64,000 nt of DNA from positions 20,598,135-20,662,134 of the forward strand of contig NC_134929.1 in NCBI RefSeq assembly GCF_051020765.1, read 5' to 3'. Under the pieces are notes generated by a model, which was not told the DNA's origin, ran no database searches, and was given only the letters and a program-made list of their open reading frames with translations. A program made the position numbers and the translations under genes. Numbering within the stretch: position 1 is the first letter of the stretch; every line of letters starts with the position of its first letter. This DNA is from Lasioglossum baleicum. Lineage: Eukaryota > Arthropoda > Insecta > Hymenoptera > Halictidae. Shown piece after piece: positions 11,801 to 26,300 of this stretch.

Positions 11801-14800
11801 TGCGCGGCCACTTTGGATCGAGAGAAAGAGAAAGAGAGAGAGAGAGAGACAGAGAAAGAGAGAGATGGGATATCGTTCGGATAGAGTTCGGATATCGGAG
11901 GGCTGCGCGATAGTGAAACAGTGTTAGAAAAACAGATATTCTTTTTGTTGCCCATCGGACGAATAAGATAAAATGTAGGCCATGCCATAAGAACACAGTA
12001 AAGAGTATAATATATCGTGACGGTGCGCTTAAAAAGTGTCGGCTAAGAAAGCTCGCGACAAGGCACGCATCTGAATAACTCATGTGTGTGTGTGCGGATA
12101 CATGTACAGAGAGTTCAGACAAAATCGTGATGCGAATCGTTTTCTCATTTCATTTTTGGTTTTCCTTTTTCTTTCTTTTTGGTATAGGTGGATCGTACTC
12201 CGGCAAAGCCTGTATATGTATGTCAGAAGGTGCTGTATCTTACGTACAAGCACCTTAGGGTTTTATATTATTCGGTACTGTTCGTTTGTGTATAGATTAA
12301 TATATACACGTGTATAGAAGATAAATATTGTATAATATAAGTTTATGTAATACGAGCGAGCGTACAAGTACGGTATGCAATCGGGAACACTGATTCGAGG
12401 GGAACGTTTCGCGACACTGTGGGGAGTATGCAAACGTTAGTAAGCATGCAACACATACACGTTGCGCGCGAACCGTTCACGTTCCTCTTATTTTTACACA
12501 CAATTTGTTAGAAACGTCGAACGAGAGTTTATCCTCCTCCTTATCTGACAGATTCTGGAATACTTTTGCTATTTTTGTTTCAATCGTAGCTTCAATTTAT
12601 TCCATCTTCATTATACTTTGTGTACTATAAATTAGAAACTAGTCACGATTAGAAATACGTTAACGTTATACTGTCCAGAAAGCTTTTCTTCATTCTTCTT
12701 TCCAATATGGTAATGATAATTTCAAGAAAAAGTATTGAAGATTAATAAATGTTCTGAAAAATTGAAGAACACCTTCGAATAAACGGAACAATATCCCTAA
12801 TTACATTAATTTAAGTTCCACGAAATAAAAATAGCCTTTGCACACAGTCGTTTATGCAATTCCAGATATCTGTAGAAATATGAATAATATTCAATTGTAT
12901 GTTTGATGAAAAATCATGGTGCGTCGTTAGAGGAACGTCGACGATTGGCGTACACCTCGTTCTAAACGTACCAATACACATTATGCGAACAAACCGTGGA
13001 CAAACATAGTACACAAGCCAACCATAACGAACAAACGTGACAGGGGCGAGGGAGAGCTACACATGGGAGCTAATAATTTCGTATATACGATATACACGCT
13101 CATAGACAATCGTACGTATATTGTATATGCGTATTTATATATCGTATATACACACACATAAATGGCCGCAAGTGTACGTTTTCTTAATTAGCCTTCTGGA
13201 CATGCCTATGCACGCCAGGGCACATTACTGGCTACAATTCATCTACTGTCAACTGTATACTCGCAACTCTGAATACTTTGAATACCAACAAATCTGCGCA
13301 AAGCGTTCTGCAACACTTTCCGCGCTACTTCCGTGCTGTCCGCAGCCGCAGAATCCTCACGCGGTTATGCCAAATAGCAATTTTTCTCGCAGGTCAACAA
13401 ACGGTAAGAAACATTTTTACATTTTTCTGTGACAAGTTCGAAGATATGAAAAATCCTAGACGTACACAAAAATTCCGTCAGGTTTGAAAAAATCAAGAAT
13501 TCTAGACGTACAAAAATTTAGCCTAAAAATTCTGTATAAAAATGGAGCACTGAAACAGTATCGAACTAATCTTTATTCAACATGTACAGGGTGTATAAAA
13601 AGTAATGATCATCCGTTCTGGGGGTGAATATACACCTCTGCATCGATGGACATTTGTAAGAGAAACTTGCCGGAAAATTGTTTATAACAATGAAACTTGT
13701 TGTTAAAGTTTGTTTTTGCATCAATACCTTCTACTCATCGAGAAGAGAAAACGTTTGAAAGGAGCCACTTGTCACAAACAAATAGTTATCGAGATTTAAG
13801 CTGTTAAAGTTCTTGCAAAATTTGATTGTGTAGAATTATACGTATAGACAAAAGCCTACTACTACTGTCCACACGACCGTGTCGATGAGACGGAACGTGA
13901 TCGTGTGCGTGCTTTAAGCTAAACGAAATTTAAAGGGACATTCGTCGCTAGGCCCGTACCAAGTGATCGTCTCCCTGCCCATTCGAATCATAAAGAAGTT
14001 GCAAAATGTGAAAGAATACCTTATATCCATTGTTACACATAAGAATATAATATTAATCCTGGGTTATGAAATACTAATGTCAAGGTACTTAAAAATTTTT
14101 CAGAATCTTCTGTTCCTCCGTCGGATCAACAGGATACTGCCATTTGTGCGAATACGTCTTAATAAGTTTGAAGCACAACACAGCACATTATGCAAAATCG
14201 TGACAGCGAACGGGAAAAAGTTGCTCCGACCACGGTCAAAATAGTACTGCAGTTGTCACCTCGGTTTTTCATTTTGGTGGGAAATGTTGCATTTGCTAAT
14301 TGGACGGGGGTGTGTCGGAAGGACTTTAGGTTGAGAAGTGGGGAAACTGTCAAAGAAATTCCTTTTGGCATTGTCTTCGGTCGTCATTGACGTGATTTAT
14401 AAGGGTAGTCCGCTCGTTGCTTCGATGGGCCCGTCGCACGTGTTGTCGATTAGTCGGGGTTGAAGATTCGCATGCGTTTTTTGCTTGCTATAACGTCCTT
14501 TACAGGTATATCGCCTAATCCGCTGGACGAACAGTGAGGTACGGTAACATATTATCCCAACAAAAACATTCTGTAAACAGGAGCCAAGTTCTTATGGCCG
14601 TAAAAAGTTGTGAGATCAAACAAAATACGGCCAAGTTCGTTAGCTTAGAAATACCTCTTGCGATACTGAAAAAAGCGTTTGTAAAAATTAGTTTAAAAGA
14701 ACGCTATTCAATTTTTAATGACTTACATGGAGGGCTAAATTATTCAAACTTGGCCGCTACCTAACACCTTTTATGGTCATTGGTTTAAAAAGTAACGGTC

Positions 14801-16269
14801 AAGTTCGTTAGCTTAGAAATACCTCTTGCAATACTGAAAAAAGCGTTGGTAAAAATTAGTTAAAAAGAACGCTATTTAATTTTTAAAGAGTCACATGGAG
14901 GGCTAAATTATTCCAACTTGGCCGCTACCTAACACCCTTTATGGCCATTGGTTTAAAGAGTAACGGCCAAGTTTGAATAATTTAGCCCTCCATATAATTC
15001 AGTAAAAATTAAATAGCGTTCTTTTTAACTAATTTTTACAAACGCTTTTTTCAGTATTGCAAGAGGTATTTCTAAGCTAACCAACTTGGCCGTAATTTGT
15101 TTGATCTCACAACTTTTTACTGCCATAAGAACTTGGCTCCTGTTTACAGAATGTTTTTATTGGGATTTCATCACTTTTTGTTGAATTACTGTTATCTCTG
15201 ATTCATTAAATCCTAAACATTTTTTATCTTTAAGGTGGACAGTAAGTAAATTAATAAATGCATGTTCGTGTACTGCCTATTTGTATACCTTGTGACTTTG
15301 CAACTTTTTGCAACCGAGCTATTTTTATTTTTATTTTTTCAACCAAAATACGTTAAAAAAATTATACGGTAACATTTTATTATAATACAGATTTAATATT
15401 CTTATAACAATGGATATAAGGTATTCTTTCATATTTTACAACCTTAAATTTATGATTCAAATGGGCAGGGAGACGATCTAGCGACGAATGTCCCTTTAAA
15501 TTTCGTTGCTCGAGGCACGCACACGATTATGTTCTGTATCATCGCCAAGGTCGTGTGGACTGTAGTAAATATAGGCTTTTGTCTATACGTATAACTCCAC
15601 ACAATCAAATTTGGAAAAACTTTAACAGCTTATATCTCAATAACTATTTGTTTGCGACATGTGGCTTCGTTCAAACTTTTTCTTTTCTGGATGAGTGGAA
15701 GGTTTTGATGTAAAAATTAACTTTACCGACAATTTTCTTTGTTATCAACAATTTTGCGGCAAGTTTCTCTTACAAATGTCCACCGATGGTTGTAGAAATC
15801 TCCACAGAGGTGTAGACTCACCCCTAGAACGGATGATCATTACTTTTAATACACCCTGTACTATAATGAAAATAAATAGAGGCTGGGACAGCACGGCGCT
15901 ACAGGATGCTTCAAGTTCGAGAAAAACTTCCGTCGGAAGTCGATTCTCCCCTTGATCCGCGTCGAGAAGAATTCATCTCGTTCCCCGATCGGATCACTCG
16001 AAAAAAAAACAGAGTGATCGATCCGTCGAGAAAAATTCGAATCGATGCGAGAAACATTTGGTTGTTCACAGCATTGGTTTTGCTTCGAGAATCAAAAGAT
16101 ATATATATATCCCTGGTCGAAAACCGCTCGTCAATTCGAGCGTCTACTGCGTCAATTCGAGCGTCGGTGTTCGTGTGGTTTGTTTGCGTGTCCGCTGAGA
16201 AACCGGGTGTCGATCGTGTTCAAATTGTGGAAAGAAAACCGTGTTTGTATATCAGAAGCGGTCGTGTTC

Positions 16270-16308
<39 letters not shown>

Positions 16309-17280
16309 TAGACAGAGAAAGACAGAGATAGAGAGCTACGGCGGGCAGCAACATTGAAATGGTGGAACCATTGTTTCTAATATTAATATTTCTGCGTTTA
16401 TTCAGACTGGGTCAGAGACGAATTCAAGTGCGATTGTAGATTTGTTCACGAACAAGATTTCGATATTTTTTTAAACATTGTCCTACGACGAGAGCTTAGA
16501 ATTAACAGTCTGGAGGAAATTTTGAAAAGACCAACAAGAAAAATTGTCCGAGTTGATCGTACGAGACAGAAGTTCAATAAAAATGTGCTTTTTCTAACAA
16601 TTTTGATAGGTTCAACATAATAGGACAATATAAAACATTAAATCGTTTAAAGTTTTATTATAAGGGTGTCCCAAACATGCAGTCCTTTGGAGGAGGTACT
16701 ACATATTTGGGACACCCTGTAGATTGCTTAGTAGAAAGTCCCTAAACTCCCTAAATCTACTATATTTTAACTGGTGTACTAAATATTTTTACGCGGTGCA
16801 CTGAATGTATCAAAATCGAAAAATATAACTCTTTCCTTAAAAATAAAATGTTAATCGTTCCCCGAACAAATGTAAAATCGCGTACATCTCGAGTTCTTCC
16901 ATAAACCCGTCTAACAAGCACATCAATCTTGAGAAAGAATGATTTCACCGTTCGATCTTGGAGCCCGCGGTACGTGTAAATAGCCAAGGCAACCTGTCTA
17001 CCGAAAGACGGTACTCATCTAACTCGAAAATCGTCTATAGCCTCGTGTCTAATCTACGTGGCGATTGCGGGCGAGCCTTAAAGGGTGTACAACGGGCAAT
17101 AAAGAGAGAGAGAGACTGGGATAAATCAACGGGAGAAAGGAGAGAGAGATACAGAGAGAGAGAGAGACAATCCAGCTAGCAAAGAACGTCGACAAAATTC
17201 TAGCTCGACTACTTCTACGTTGATCTTCTGGGAAACGAAACAAGGAAAGGATAGAATTCACAAGATAGAACAATAAAGAG

Positions 17281-17318
<38 letters not shown>

Positions 17319-20300
17319 ACAGTTGGAAGTATCGTTTCGTTGCTGTAGCGAGATGGGAATCGAGAGAATGGACGTCTATGATATGCTCGATCTAGGATCG
17401 ACTATGTTCGGGCACTATTCTAGACTAGATTAAAGAGAGACAGAGAAAGAGAGAGACGGGCTCGATCTAATAGACAAACGAGAAGTTCGCTAAAGACGGC
17501 TAAACCGTGACACTAAAGTAACACGAAGGAGCGACACACTCGAGGCAAAAGGCGAGCTAGTTGGGTGTTCTCCGGTGATCAATCCCGATCTAGATCGTTT
17601 CTACGAGGGCTCGATCGGCTAGGTGTAACTTACTTGCACGCAGCTAGATCGTGTTCTCGGGGACAAAGAGCCGATCCACGTGGGCGATGCCACGTGCGAA
17701 CCACGCCCACGTGACACCGACACGACCACTAAAATGTTCTCGACGCGTTCCCGGCTTTCCGCGTCGCTTTCTCTTAAACACGCATAATCGTCCGAACATT
17801 TTGGAAAATGTCACGAAAATTTTCTCCGGAAAAAGAGAACGTTTTTGTGTAATTTGTTTCGGCGAGGACGCGGAAAACCGGGCGCGCGCGGCTCAACTAG
17901 TAGTTCAAGTATTAATCCTAGACTAATTGTTTATTATCTGAAGAGGAAAACGTGCTGTTAGAGAAAGGAGGTTCTTTGTAGGTAGAGACTAAAAAAGTTT
18001 CTAAGAGCTCTATGTGTCGTGTGAGACCCGACGGATGCTCTAGGTAAACTACTTTCTGTAATACGTCGAGTGCCTAAGGAAAGACGAAAAAAGTTCGAGC
18101 GTCTGTGTGTGTGTGTTCGTGGGTGTGTCACTGGCGATTCATTCTCGCAACTGTGGCTGTTTATTCGTTCTGCATTGCCGTTTTCTCTTGTCTCCTTGGC
18201 GAATTGAACGACAGCCACGATTGCGATCAGTCTGCTAACCGGGCTGGACGAGTTAGCTAGTTGAATATTTCGAAACGAAAACGATGTGTCCCAGTGAAAC
18301 ATATTTTTATTTACATTCAGAAAAGATTCAAATATCTGGCCCAGAATAAAAATTCATTGAACAGTTCCCCACAGATGCAATTTACAATCTCGATATTCGT
18401 AGATTAAAAAATTTGTATTTCACGAAAATTAGACTGAGTAGTTCTAGTGTATGATTCTTTCTCTGTAGCCGTATAATAGTTATCTCCATTGATGCAAACT
18501 GTATCAATACTGATCAGAATAATATTCCTCGTTGAAGCATAGAACGATTTTGTATGAAATTGTGGTCGAATTTAATGCTCGAAGAAGGCAAAATTTTCAA
18601 TTGTCAATTTCAAGATGCCCCCGCCCGGTTAACAGGTGGAGGTGGTGAGAGAAGGTGAGAAACGAATGGACAGATGTCTACGATGCGAGAGGTAAACGAA
18701 GATTAAAGAAGATGTTCGTGTGAACGGTGTTTCGTGGATCAATCGTGTGCGTCGTGTTGGTCGATGCATAGAAAAAGAATTGTACAAGACCGGAGAAAAG
18801 ATACAGGGCAGAGATACAACCGCCGGTTTCTATAGAATATGGCTGTTCGAATCGGAACTCTACGGTACAGAATTTATGTACAGAATCGATCGATTCCCTC
18901 GAATCGACCGGTCTCTAAATACATTTCTCGCGAGTATGTACACGAACGAGATTGAATGTGGCTTCTGTGTCTCTGCGCGAGTTAACGATCAAGTGAAATA
19001 TATCAAAGAAATGAGAACGGTCTTATGTACAAGGAAGATCGACCGATAGCAGCGTTCACTTGACGATTTCAATAGTGTATCGTCGATCTTTGAATTAATT
19101 AATCAAGCGGTTCAAAGCGGCGATCGGTGGATCCTCGATCGAGTTAAAAAACTGGTGTGTGAGAAAGAAAATGGGTGAGACGTTGTGGAAAGAAAAGAAA
19201 CGAACGAAAACGAGAAAGGAAACGTGTGTATAAGATGATAATAAGTAAGAGAAAAGTTTAAGTACTACCGCCTGGGCTGCAGGACTTTGCCCAGCATTAT
19301 CGTTATCGATAAGATCGTTATCGTTCTGGAAAACAAAGAGAAAAGACACAAAGAGATGATTGAGAGCTGCGTGAACATCCTCTTGTCTGGGTATAACAAT
19401 TACATAAACCTAGTCTGTAGTCAATATTAATAATAATCAAAAAATCATAAGAATAATAGAACGATATATAATAATATAATCGTATTTAAATTACTCCTAC
19501 ACTAATGTCACAATAAGAACAATGATATATAGTAACAAATAACAGCGAACGTAATCTCTATATATCTGAATAAATTGACAGATCTATAAAACTCGCTCAG
19601 ATTTGAGACTCTAAAAAACTCAAAACTCAAATCTGTATTATAATACTCGTTTTCTATGACTCGTTAAGTGGGTAAACACGTAAATCAATTCAACACACAG
19701 ATTCTCCTCTAATGATCTAGTATCGTAAACTCATTCAAAGAAACCACGTATCGTCCTAAGTCTCTAGAGAAGTGGTTCGTAACTCGCGTCGATCTATCGT
19801 CCGCTCGTCAAATTAAATCTCGATGATTTTTGTTAGTCAGGTAAACCAGATTCCGCAAGCTCTCTTTCTCTATTAGAGAAAATAGAGATGAGCAGACGAT
19901 GTATCGACTGAAAACACAATCTACGTCGACCTGTTCACGAGGGAAATCGAATACAGATTCTCTACGTATATTAGTCAAATCGTTATTCTCTAATTTCCCC
20001 AGAGATAGAGAATATGAATTTCTGTTCAGAGTCGATCGAGTGGGATCGAGACCATCCAGTGAACAGGTCGATCGGTTGCACCAAATCTGCATCGTGACGT
20101 TCAAGGAGGGGTGACACATCGAACTGCTTTTCTACACATATTGAATCTGGCTAATTCGACAGAGATTTCTCTTCCTTCGTTCGAAACTGATCGAATCTAA
20201 TCACGCGATCGGTCGAATTCGTTCTCGCGACGATTGAACGTGATCCTTGAGAAGATCGAACAGGTCGTTGAGAGAACGATCGCGACATCGATATTTTCTT

Positions 20301-23300
20301 CGGTCGTTCGAACACTTTCGCAGCCGAAAAGATTGCACATATCTATGCGTATCTCTCGTTTCTCGATCACACATTGACAACTTCGCGATTGCAATAAATA
20401 ATGGTATTTTTCTTCGAAGAAAAGTTCCGTTTGCGATAATTTTGTTAAAAGATATAGTACAGCGATAAACCTAGCCTCAATGTAATGCATGGAGCTTCTA
20501 TTTCTGCGGTACGAAGCGAATAAAAATTGAGCAACGATTGAAATCTTTGAAACGTTTGTAAAAATATTAATAAATTTCTCTAGTGACAGAATTGACCACA
20601 GATTTGAATATTGAAGCCTCCTTCTCACAACGATTTCACATTAGAAATAGCGTGACTATTTTTTGAGTTTATAACTCTCTCATCCGCTGCGACATTGTGT
20701 CACTGAGAAACGAAAGACAGCCAGTGCTATCTTTCAGACTGGGAGTGCAGATCCGAATCCACGAAATTCTCGTCACTACTGAGCACACAGTCAAATACAG
20801 CGTCAGAACACGTTATGGGACTCGGGAGGGGAGCTTAGAATCGCATTTTCTAATCTAGTCCTTTCAATTTGAAGCTTCGCTATCATCAACGATTCATCGT
20901 CGATGGCTATCGAATCAATGAACAACGAATAATGTTCCAAACGCCATCGCAACTCCGCGATGCTAAGCTTTCGTGGGTGGTCAAGAAGCTACTCTGGAGT
21001 AGTTGGAGATGTTCTATTCGAGACGTGAGTTTCACATCGGCCATGTGAAATCCTATCACGAAGTAAGCGAACGACAAACATCCATTCGAACTGGGCCCTC
21101 GGCTAACTCCCACGAGTCTCTCATGCTCGAAAATCCGATCCAATCCGATAAACAAGATCGATATCGATCGAAAACACAGAGAGATTAGAGTGAATCGAGA
21201 GAAGAGTCGTAGGAGCACAGCACGGAGGTTCTGCTCGTCTGAATAAAAGACATATCGCTAGGGTTTTTCGAAGTTTCGTACGACTTGAGACACACCCGGA
21301 AACAAAGACTGTTAGGACACTCACCTGTCCGGTCGATTCTATCTGACCAAACCTGGTCGTCTTCCAACTGTCGAGTATCAGAAGGCAGACGTATATCTTA
21401 CCAACGGTCAGCTTGTCTCTGCCTAATTCTGGAAAACCAACGAATTCGAGTAGTTAGACCTGTTCTCGCCGAGTAGATCTAGACCGAGCATGGTATACAA
21501 TTTCTGGAATTGCTAAATTTCGAAGACTGCCTACCCTTTTCTCAAATATTAAGGGCTTCAATACTGAGCACACTCAGGATTGACTAGGTAAACTTTTGTC
21601 CTGAAAGCTCCCTGAACTGTCTCGATGGCAATACTTTAGTGAAAAGGATAGAAAAAGAGACAAAATACTGTCTAGTCTGCTTCCTCTGTGCACAGTAGGC
21701 GTAGCCCTTTCTTAGTGGGCGTGGCACCGCAGCTCCCAGAGCCACAACAGTGCTCCCCAAAGGAAATTCGTACTCATGCCCGATCTAGATCTCTCTTTAG
21801 CTACAATGACTGCTTGTACCTTCATTCCTAGGTATCAAAAGGTCCAAAATTTTTTTCGCCTGCAGCGGCCAGATACTTCTGATCGTGTCCCTCAGTTCCT
21901 CGTTCGCTTGATTCATTTCGTCGGCTGAAAAGAAGTGCCAACATCAAATACACTCGCAGCGACATCCAGACGATTATAGTGAGTCAATGACAATCTATTC
22001 GACCATATGATGATCATTAAGACTGCGGATTTTATGCATTAATGGTAAAAATCAAATACAAAACGTCGATCAATATTGCAATTAAATACCGCGTCTCATC
22101 TTGATGCTGAGATTCTCGCGGATCAGGGCGAACAGCGTGGTGGTGAACTTGACCTTCCCGTCGCTGTCCACCGGCATGTTCATCCTGATCAGCTTTTTAT
22201 AAGCTAGCCGGTTCGGGCACTTGTTGCCAAACCCCAACGGCGGGTCCATGTTCTTCAGCATGTCGTACATCTCGGTGTAATGGATCTTTCCTGTCGCGCT
22301 AGGATCGTACTCCGCCCAAATCCTGACGAACTCGTCGAGATGATGAGCGCCGAGGATCGACGAGTCTCTCGTCAGGTAGTCGAAGTTGTCCATGATGACG
22401 GCCACGAACAGATTCAGCATCAGGAATGAACAGAAGAAGATGAACGAGACGAAGTAGGCGTACGCTATGTTCGAGCCGCAGCCGCCCGCCTCTTGTTTGC
22501 CAGCTTTCACGTCGCACGGACGTCCCTTGATGCACGACAGCATGATGTTCGGCCAGGCCTCGCCGGTAGCGCACCTGGCAATGTCATTCGGTTATTGTAT
22601 TATTCCAATTTCACATTTCCAACACACTTTCACGCACCCATTCCAATCACACGCTCACGCAGTCTTGGAATTGGCTAAAGATACTTGGCGCGACCGGCGA
22701 TTTCGAAAATCTACTATATCCTTTCACCGATAGCTGGACTACGGATCTTTATGCGAGATCAAAATTGGATGTGTTCGAAATTCTTGCGATTTTTATTGTG
22801 ATCGTGGCAAGCTGATTTGACCAATTCGAAAGAGTACAAAGATCGAACAAAATTCGAGGATATTTTTCTCAGCTTTTTGAAGTTATTAAAGAAGGAAAGA
22901 ATTCTACAAGTTCCTTGCAATCGGTATAAACAATTCTTATTTTGCATAACGATCTGTACGATTTCAAGATTTGAATTCTGATGATTTAATTTTATTCATT
23001 GTATTAGCTCTTAATGTTTTCGAATAGTTTTTAGAGTTATTTCTGAAGATCCTGTGAAGATTAAGTAAATTCTACGCGATTTCCAATGTTCTATACATCC
23101 AGAAGAACAAATTTATGCAACAATAATGTTTCTTAATATTTTGGAAATCGCCGGGTGGCTGATCGCCGCATGCAATTTCAGCGAAAGCACGTCGACAGCT
23201 CTGTAGCCTCTATGAAATACTTCGCGCCTAAAGTACCACTACCAGCTCGTTATACTTTCGAGGATAAAGCGCAAACGTTTCCTAACGAGGTTCTCTGACA

Positions 23301-26300
23301 ACGAGCGTTGTTCGAACAACGCCGAATGGAATCGATCTTGATAACGCACCATGCAAGCATCATCAGACTGATTCCTTTCTGATTAACACCAAAAGCATTT
23401 CAATTACAGGCTGAGCAAGGCTCGACCGATTCTACTCGCTTCTAATTACTTTTCTGTGTTTGGTGAGGCGTAGCTTAGTCCGTTTACGTTCGTGTGTTGC
23501 ATTCCCGAAAATTCTTACTTTCCGTTCGACAATCTTGGAAGAATTGGAAATTGAGTCGCGGCGCGAGTGCTTTGCGGAGAAGCTGTGCTATTTTCTTCCT
23601 TTTTATCGTTCGCGTGACTGTACTTCTAGATGAAATGATAGATAGCTTCGTCATTAGATTCTTGGAGAAGGATCTTGAATGTTCCACTTTGATTTTTAAC
23701 ATTGATTTTCATTATTATGGCTTTTCTTTGTCGTCCAGAAGTCCCTTGAAAATGAAGAAAATTCTTGTCGATTGTATTCCTGAGTTCCTCTTCTGTAATT
23801 ATTGAAATTATAAGAATGGTTTTGCAAGAAATTATTACCAGAGCGACATGTCTATTGTCATTCAAATCTGTTTCGAATTTATCACATCAAATTTCACTTA
23901 ATTCTTAAATTCATTTAATTACTAATAAGTGTTAATTCAGCTTATTTTAGCGAGTAAAACGCTCTCGAAAAATCTAATGACATCACATCGATGCTATCAT
24001 TCTCACCAGGAGCACACAGGCCGATCAGGTGACGCGCAACATAGAACAGGTGTGAAAAAGTAGAATAGAGAAAAGAAAACGTGTTTTCGGCACGCGTGTT
24101 CTTGCGATCGTAGCTGCCTGCTGGATCAGCTGCATTACTTACCGAAAAAGCAACATCAGACCTTGAATGAAGCTTTGGAAATTGTTGTGCTTGGTTATAG
24201 AAGTCTCGGGGTCCAGCGCGATGTTACCGAATACCTGAGGGACCGAGAAACAAAACAGAAAATGGCCGCGCGGCCACAGGGCACGCACCGCATTAGCAAG
24301 ATTCCATCATCTTCGACGCGGATCGGGTTTTGTTTTTTTTTTTTTAAATTACGAAATCGCAAACTTCCCGACCGTGATCCAGTCTTATTCATGAACGATT
24401 CTTGTAACGTCACAAATGATGTGTCCGCGTTTGTGATAGTGTCTGTCGGTCTACCCTCTAAGAAGATACGCATACACACATATTAAATTACGATCTACCA
24501 ACTGGTCCTTACTTTTTCGACTGTTATCAACTCGCGGGTCCTCGAGAGAACTCCACGATCATTCTTGTCAATTCGACATCTCTTTTTCTTGCTGAACTTT
24601 ATGTGCTTGTTTTAATAAATTTTGTAAAGTTGTTTGAAACAATTGTTTGAAAGGAAGTAAAGTAACTGGAGCATTAGGAGATTGTAATCCACAAAGTAAC
24701 CTTGAAGAATTTGTGAAGACTATTAGAATTTGAGATGTAGTAAGAACAGCTTGAATTTAGCATCCAAAAATTCGCACGATCGCGTTTCTCTCGAGTGCAC
24801 CGCAGCAACGTGATCAACTCCAACAATCTAGAGCAAGCATCTCTATGGAACAACTGTGTCTATGGGGACGTCTAATCTGCAGGGTTCAATTGCAACAGAC
24901 TGACACGTCGAGCAGCTTATACTCTCGATGAAACCTCATGCGAACAGCCCAAAATTCTACGAGAACCGGCGATCGATCGCGTCAAACAGTCCCTCAGTTT
25001 CGTCCTTCTTTTTTTCTTTCTTTTTTCCTCTTTTTCTCTCACCGAACGAAACCAAGGTTCGAGGTTCACGCGATCGCACAGGTCGCTCCGACTGGTCAAC
25101 GAGTCTTTATCGCTTTACCCGGACGTGTATCTCTGCGTTCAGCTGCTCGACTCACCGAAAAAGCAACATAAGACCGGCGAAGAAGGACTGAAAGTTGTTG
25201 TGATCATCGATCGCTGTTCCTGGATCGTTCGATATATTGCCGAAGACCTGACAACGGAATATTCAGATTGGTCACTAGTGCTCGCCGGTGTTCTCGCGCC
25301 TGTTCGTTTCACCTGGCTCTCTAATTATACTTCACTTTACTTAATCATCGACGCCCGTTCGGTTTCGCTCTGCGCTTTCGAGATCTGGATCGCGTGGAAG
25401 CGCGAGACCACAGATGATAGAGGGAGACTATCCAAACTTCCCTATTCTTTTTTTATTAATCTTTAATCCTGCTCTTTTCATGTACTCAAATTTTTCGGAC
25501 GATTCTGCTGTCGTGAAACATTGCAACTTTAGTCTCTCTATAAGATTTCTTTATACAGAAATCTTGTTTCACCAAAAACCCCCAAACATCCCCGAATTTT
25601 CGAGCGGATCGTACGTGGATAGTCTTCTCTCGATTTTACTGGGTTCTCGCAGCTTTCCGAGGGTTTCTGGGGAATTCTGGTTGTCCATTCGCCGTGGCCT
25701 GATAGGGCACTACGTACCTGCATGCCGATGATCGCGTAGATGAAGAACAGCATCGCGATGAGGAGACAAACGTAAGGCAGAGCCTGTAAAAATAAAGCAT
25801 CGTGTCATCGAATTCTACATTCTCGCAGAGAAAGATCGTAGTTGCGCGCTTACTTTAAAGGATTGTACAAAGGTCCAGAGTAAAATTCGTATCGTGTAGC
25901 CCTGCCTGAGTAGTTTGATCAGCCTGGCGGCACGAAACAGCCTCAGGAATCCGACGTTGATGAAGTTCTCCTGCAGGGGACAGAGGAAATTGCACTTAAC
26001 CCCCAACAAATGCCGACTCCGTTATCGGGAGTGGTATCGGGCTCCGTGCGTGTAACGCGATCAGTTTTTTTTCATACTCGCTTGTCCCGAGATTTGATAG
26101 ACTCTGGGACAAGTTGGGAAATCCTCTCGGCACACGTACGGAGCTACCGGAGAACACTTGTGGACCGGGATGGACGAAGAAACCGTTCATCGCACACTCA
26201 GGCCAAGTTTCGATCAGCTTTGAAATATTTCATAGCATTGCATTCTCACGTACGCGATCGGAATCGATTTGATGAGCGTCGTTCTTTGAACCCATTTGCT

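Larger units (their letters stand above)
11530..19268. other. large cac intron with foldback element and microsatellites
   Basis: It holds the long inverted-repeat element at 13585-15860, a short TACAGGG-type hairpin at 16661-16721, GA microsatellites and a triple E-box cluster at 17677. No exon was recognised, though additional variable tail exons could be missed because this part of the protein is poorly conserved. Confidence 0.6.
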
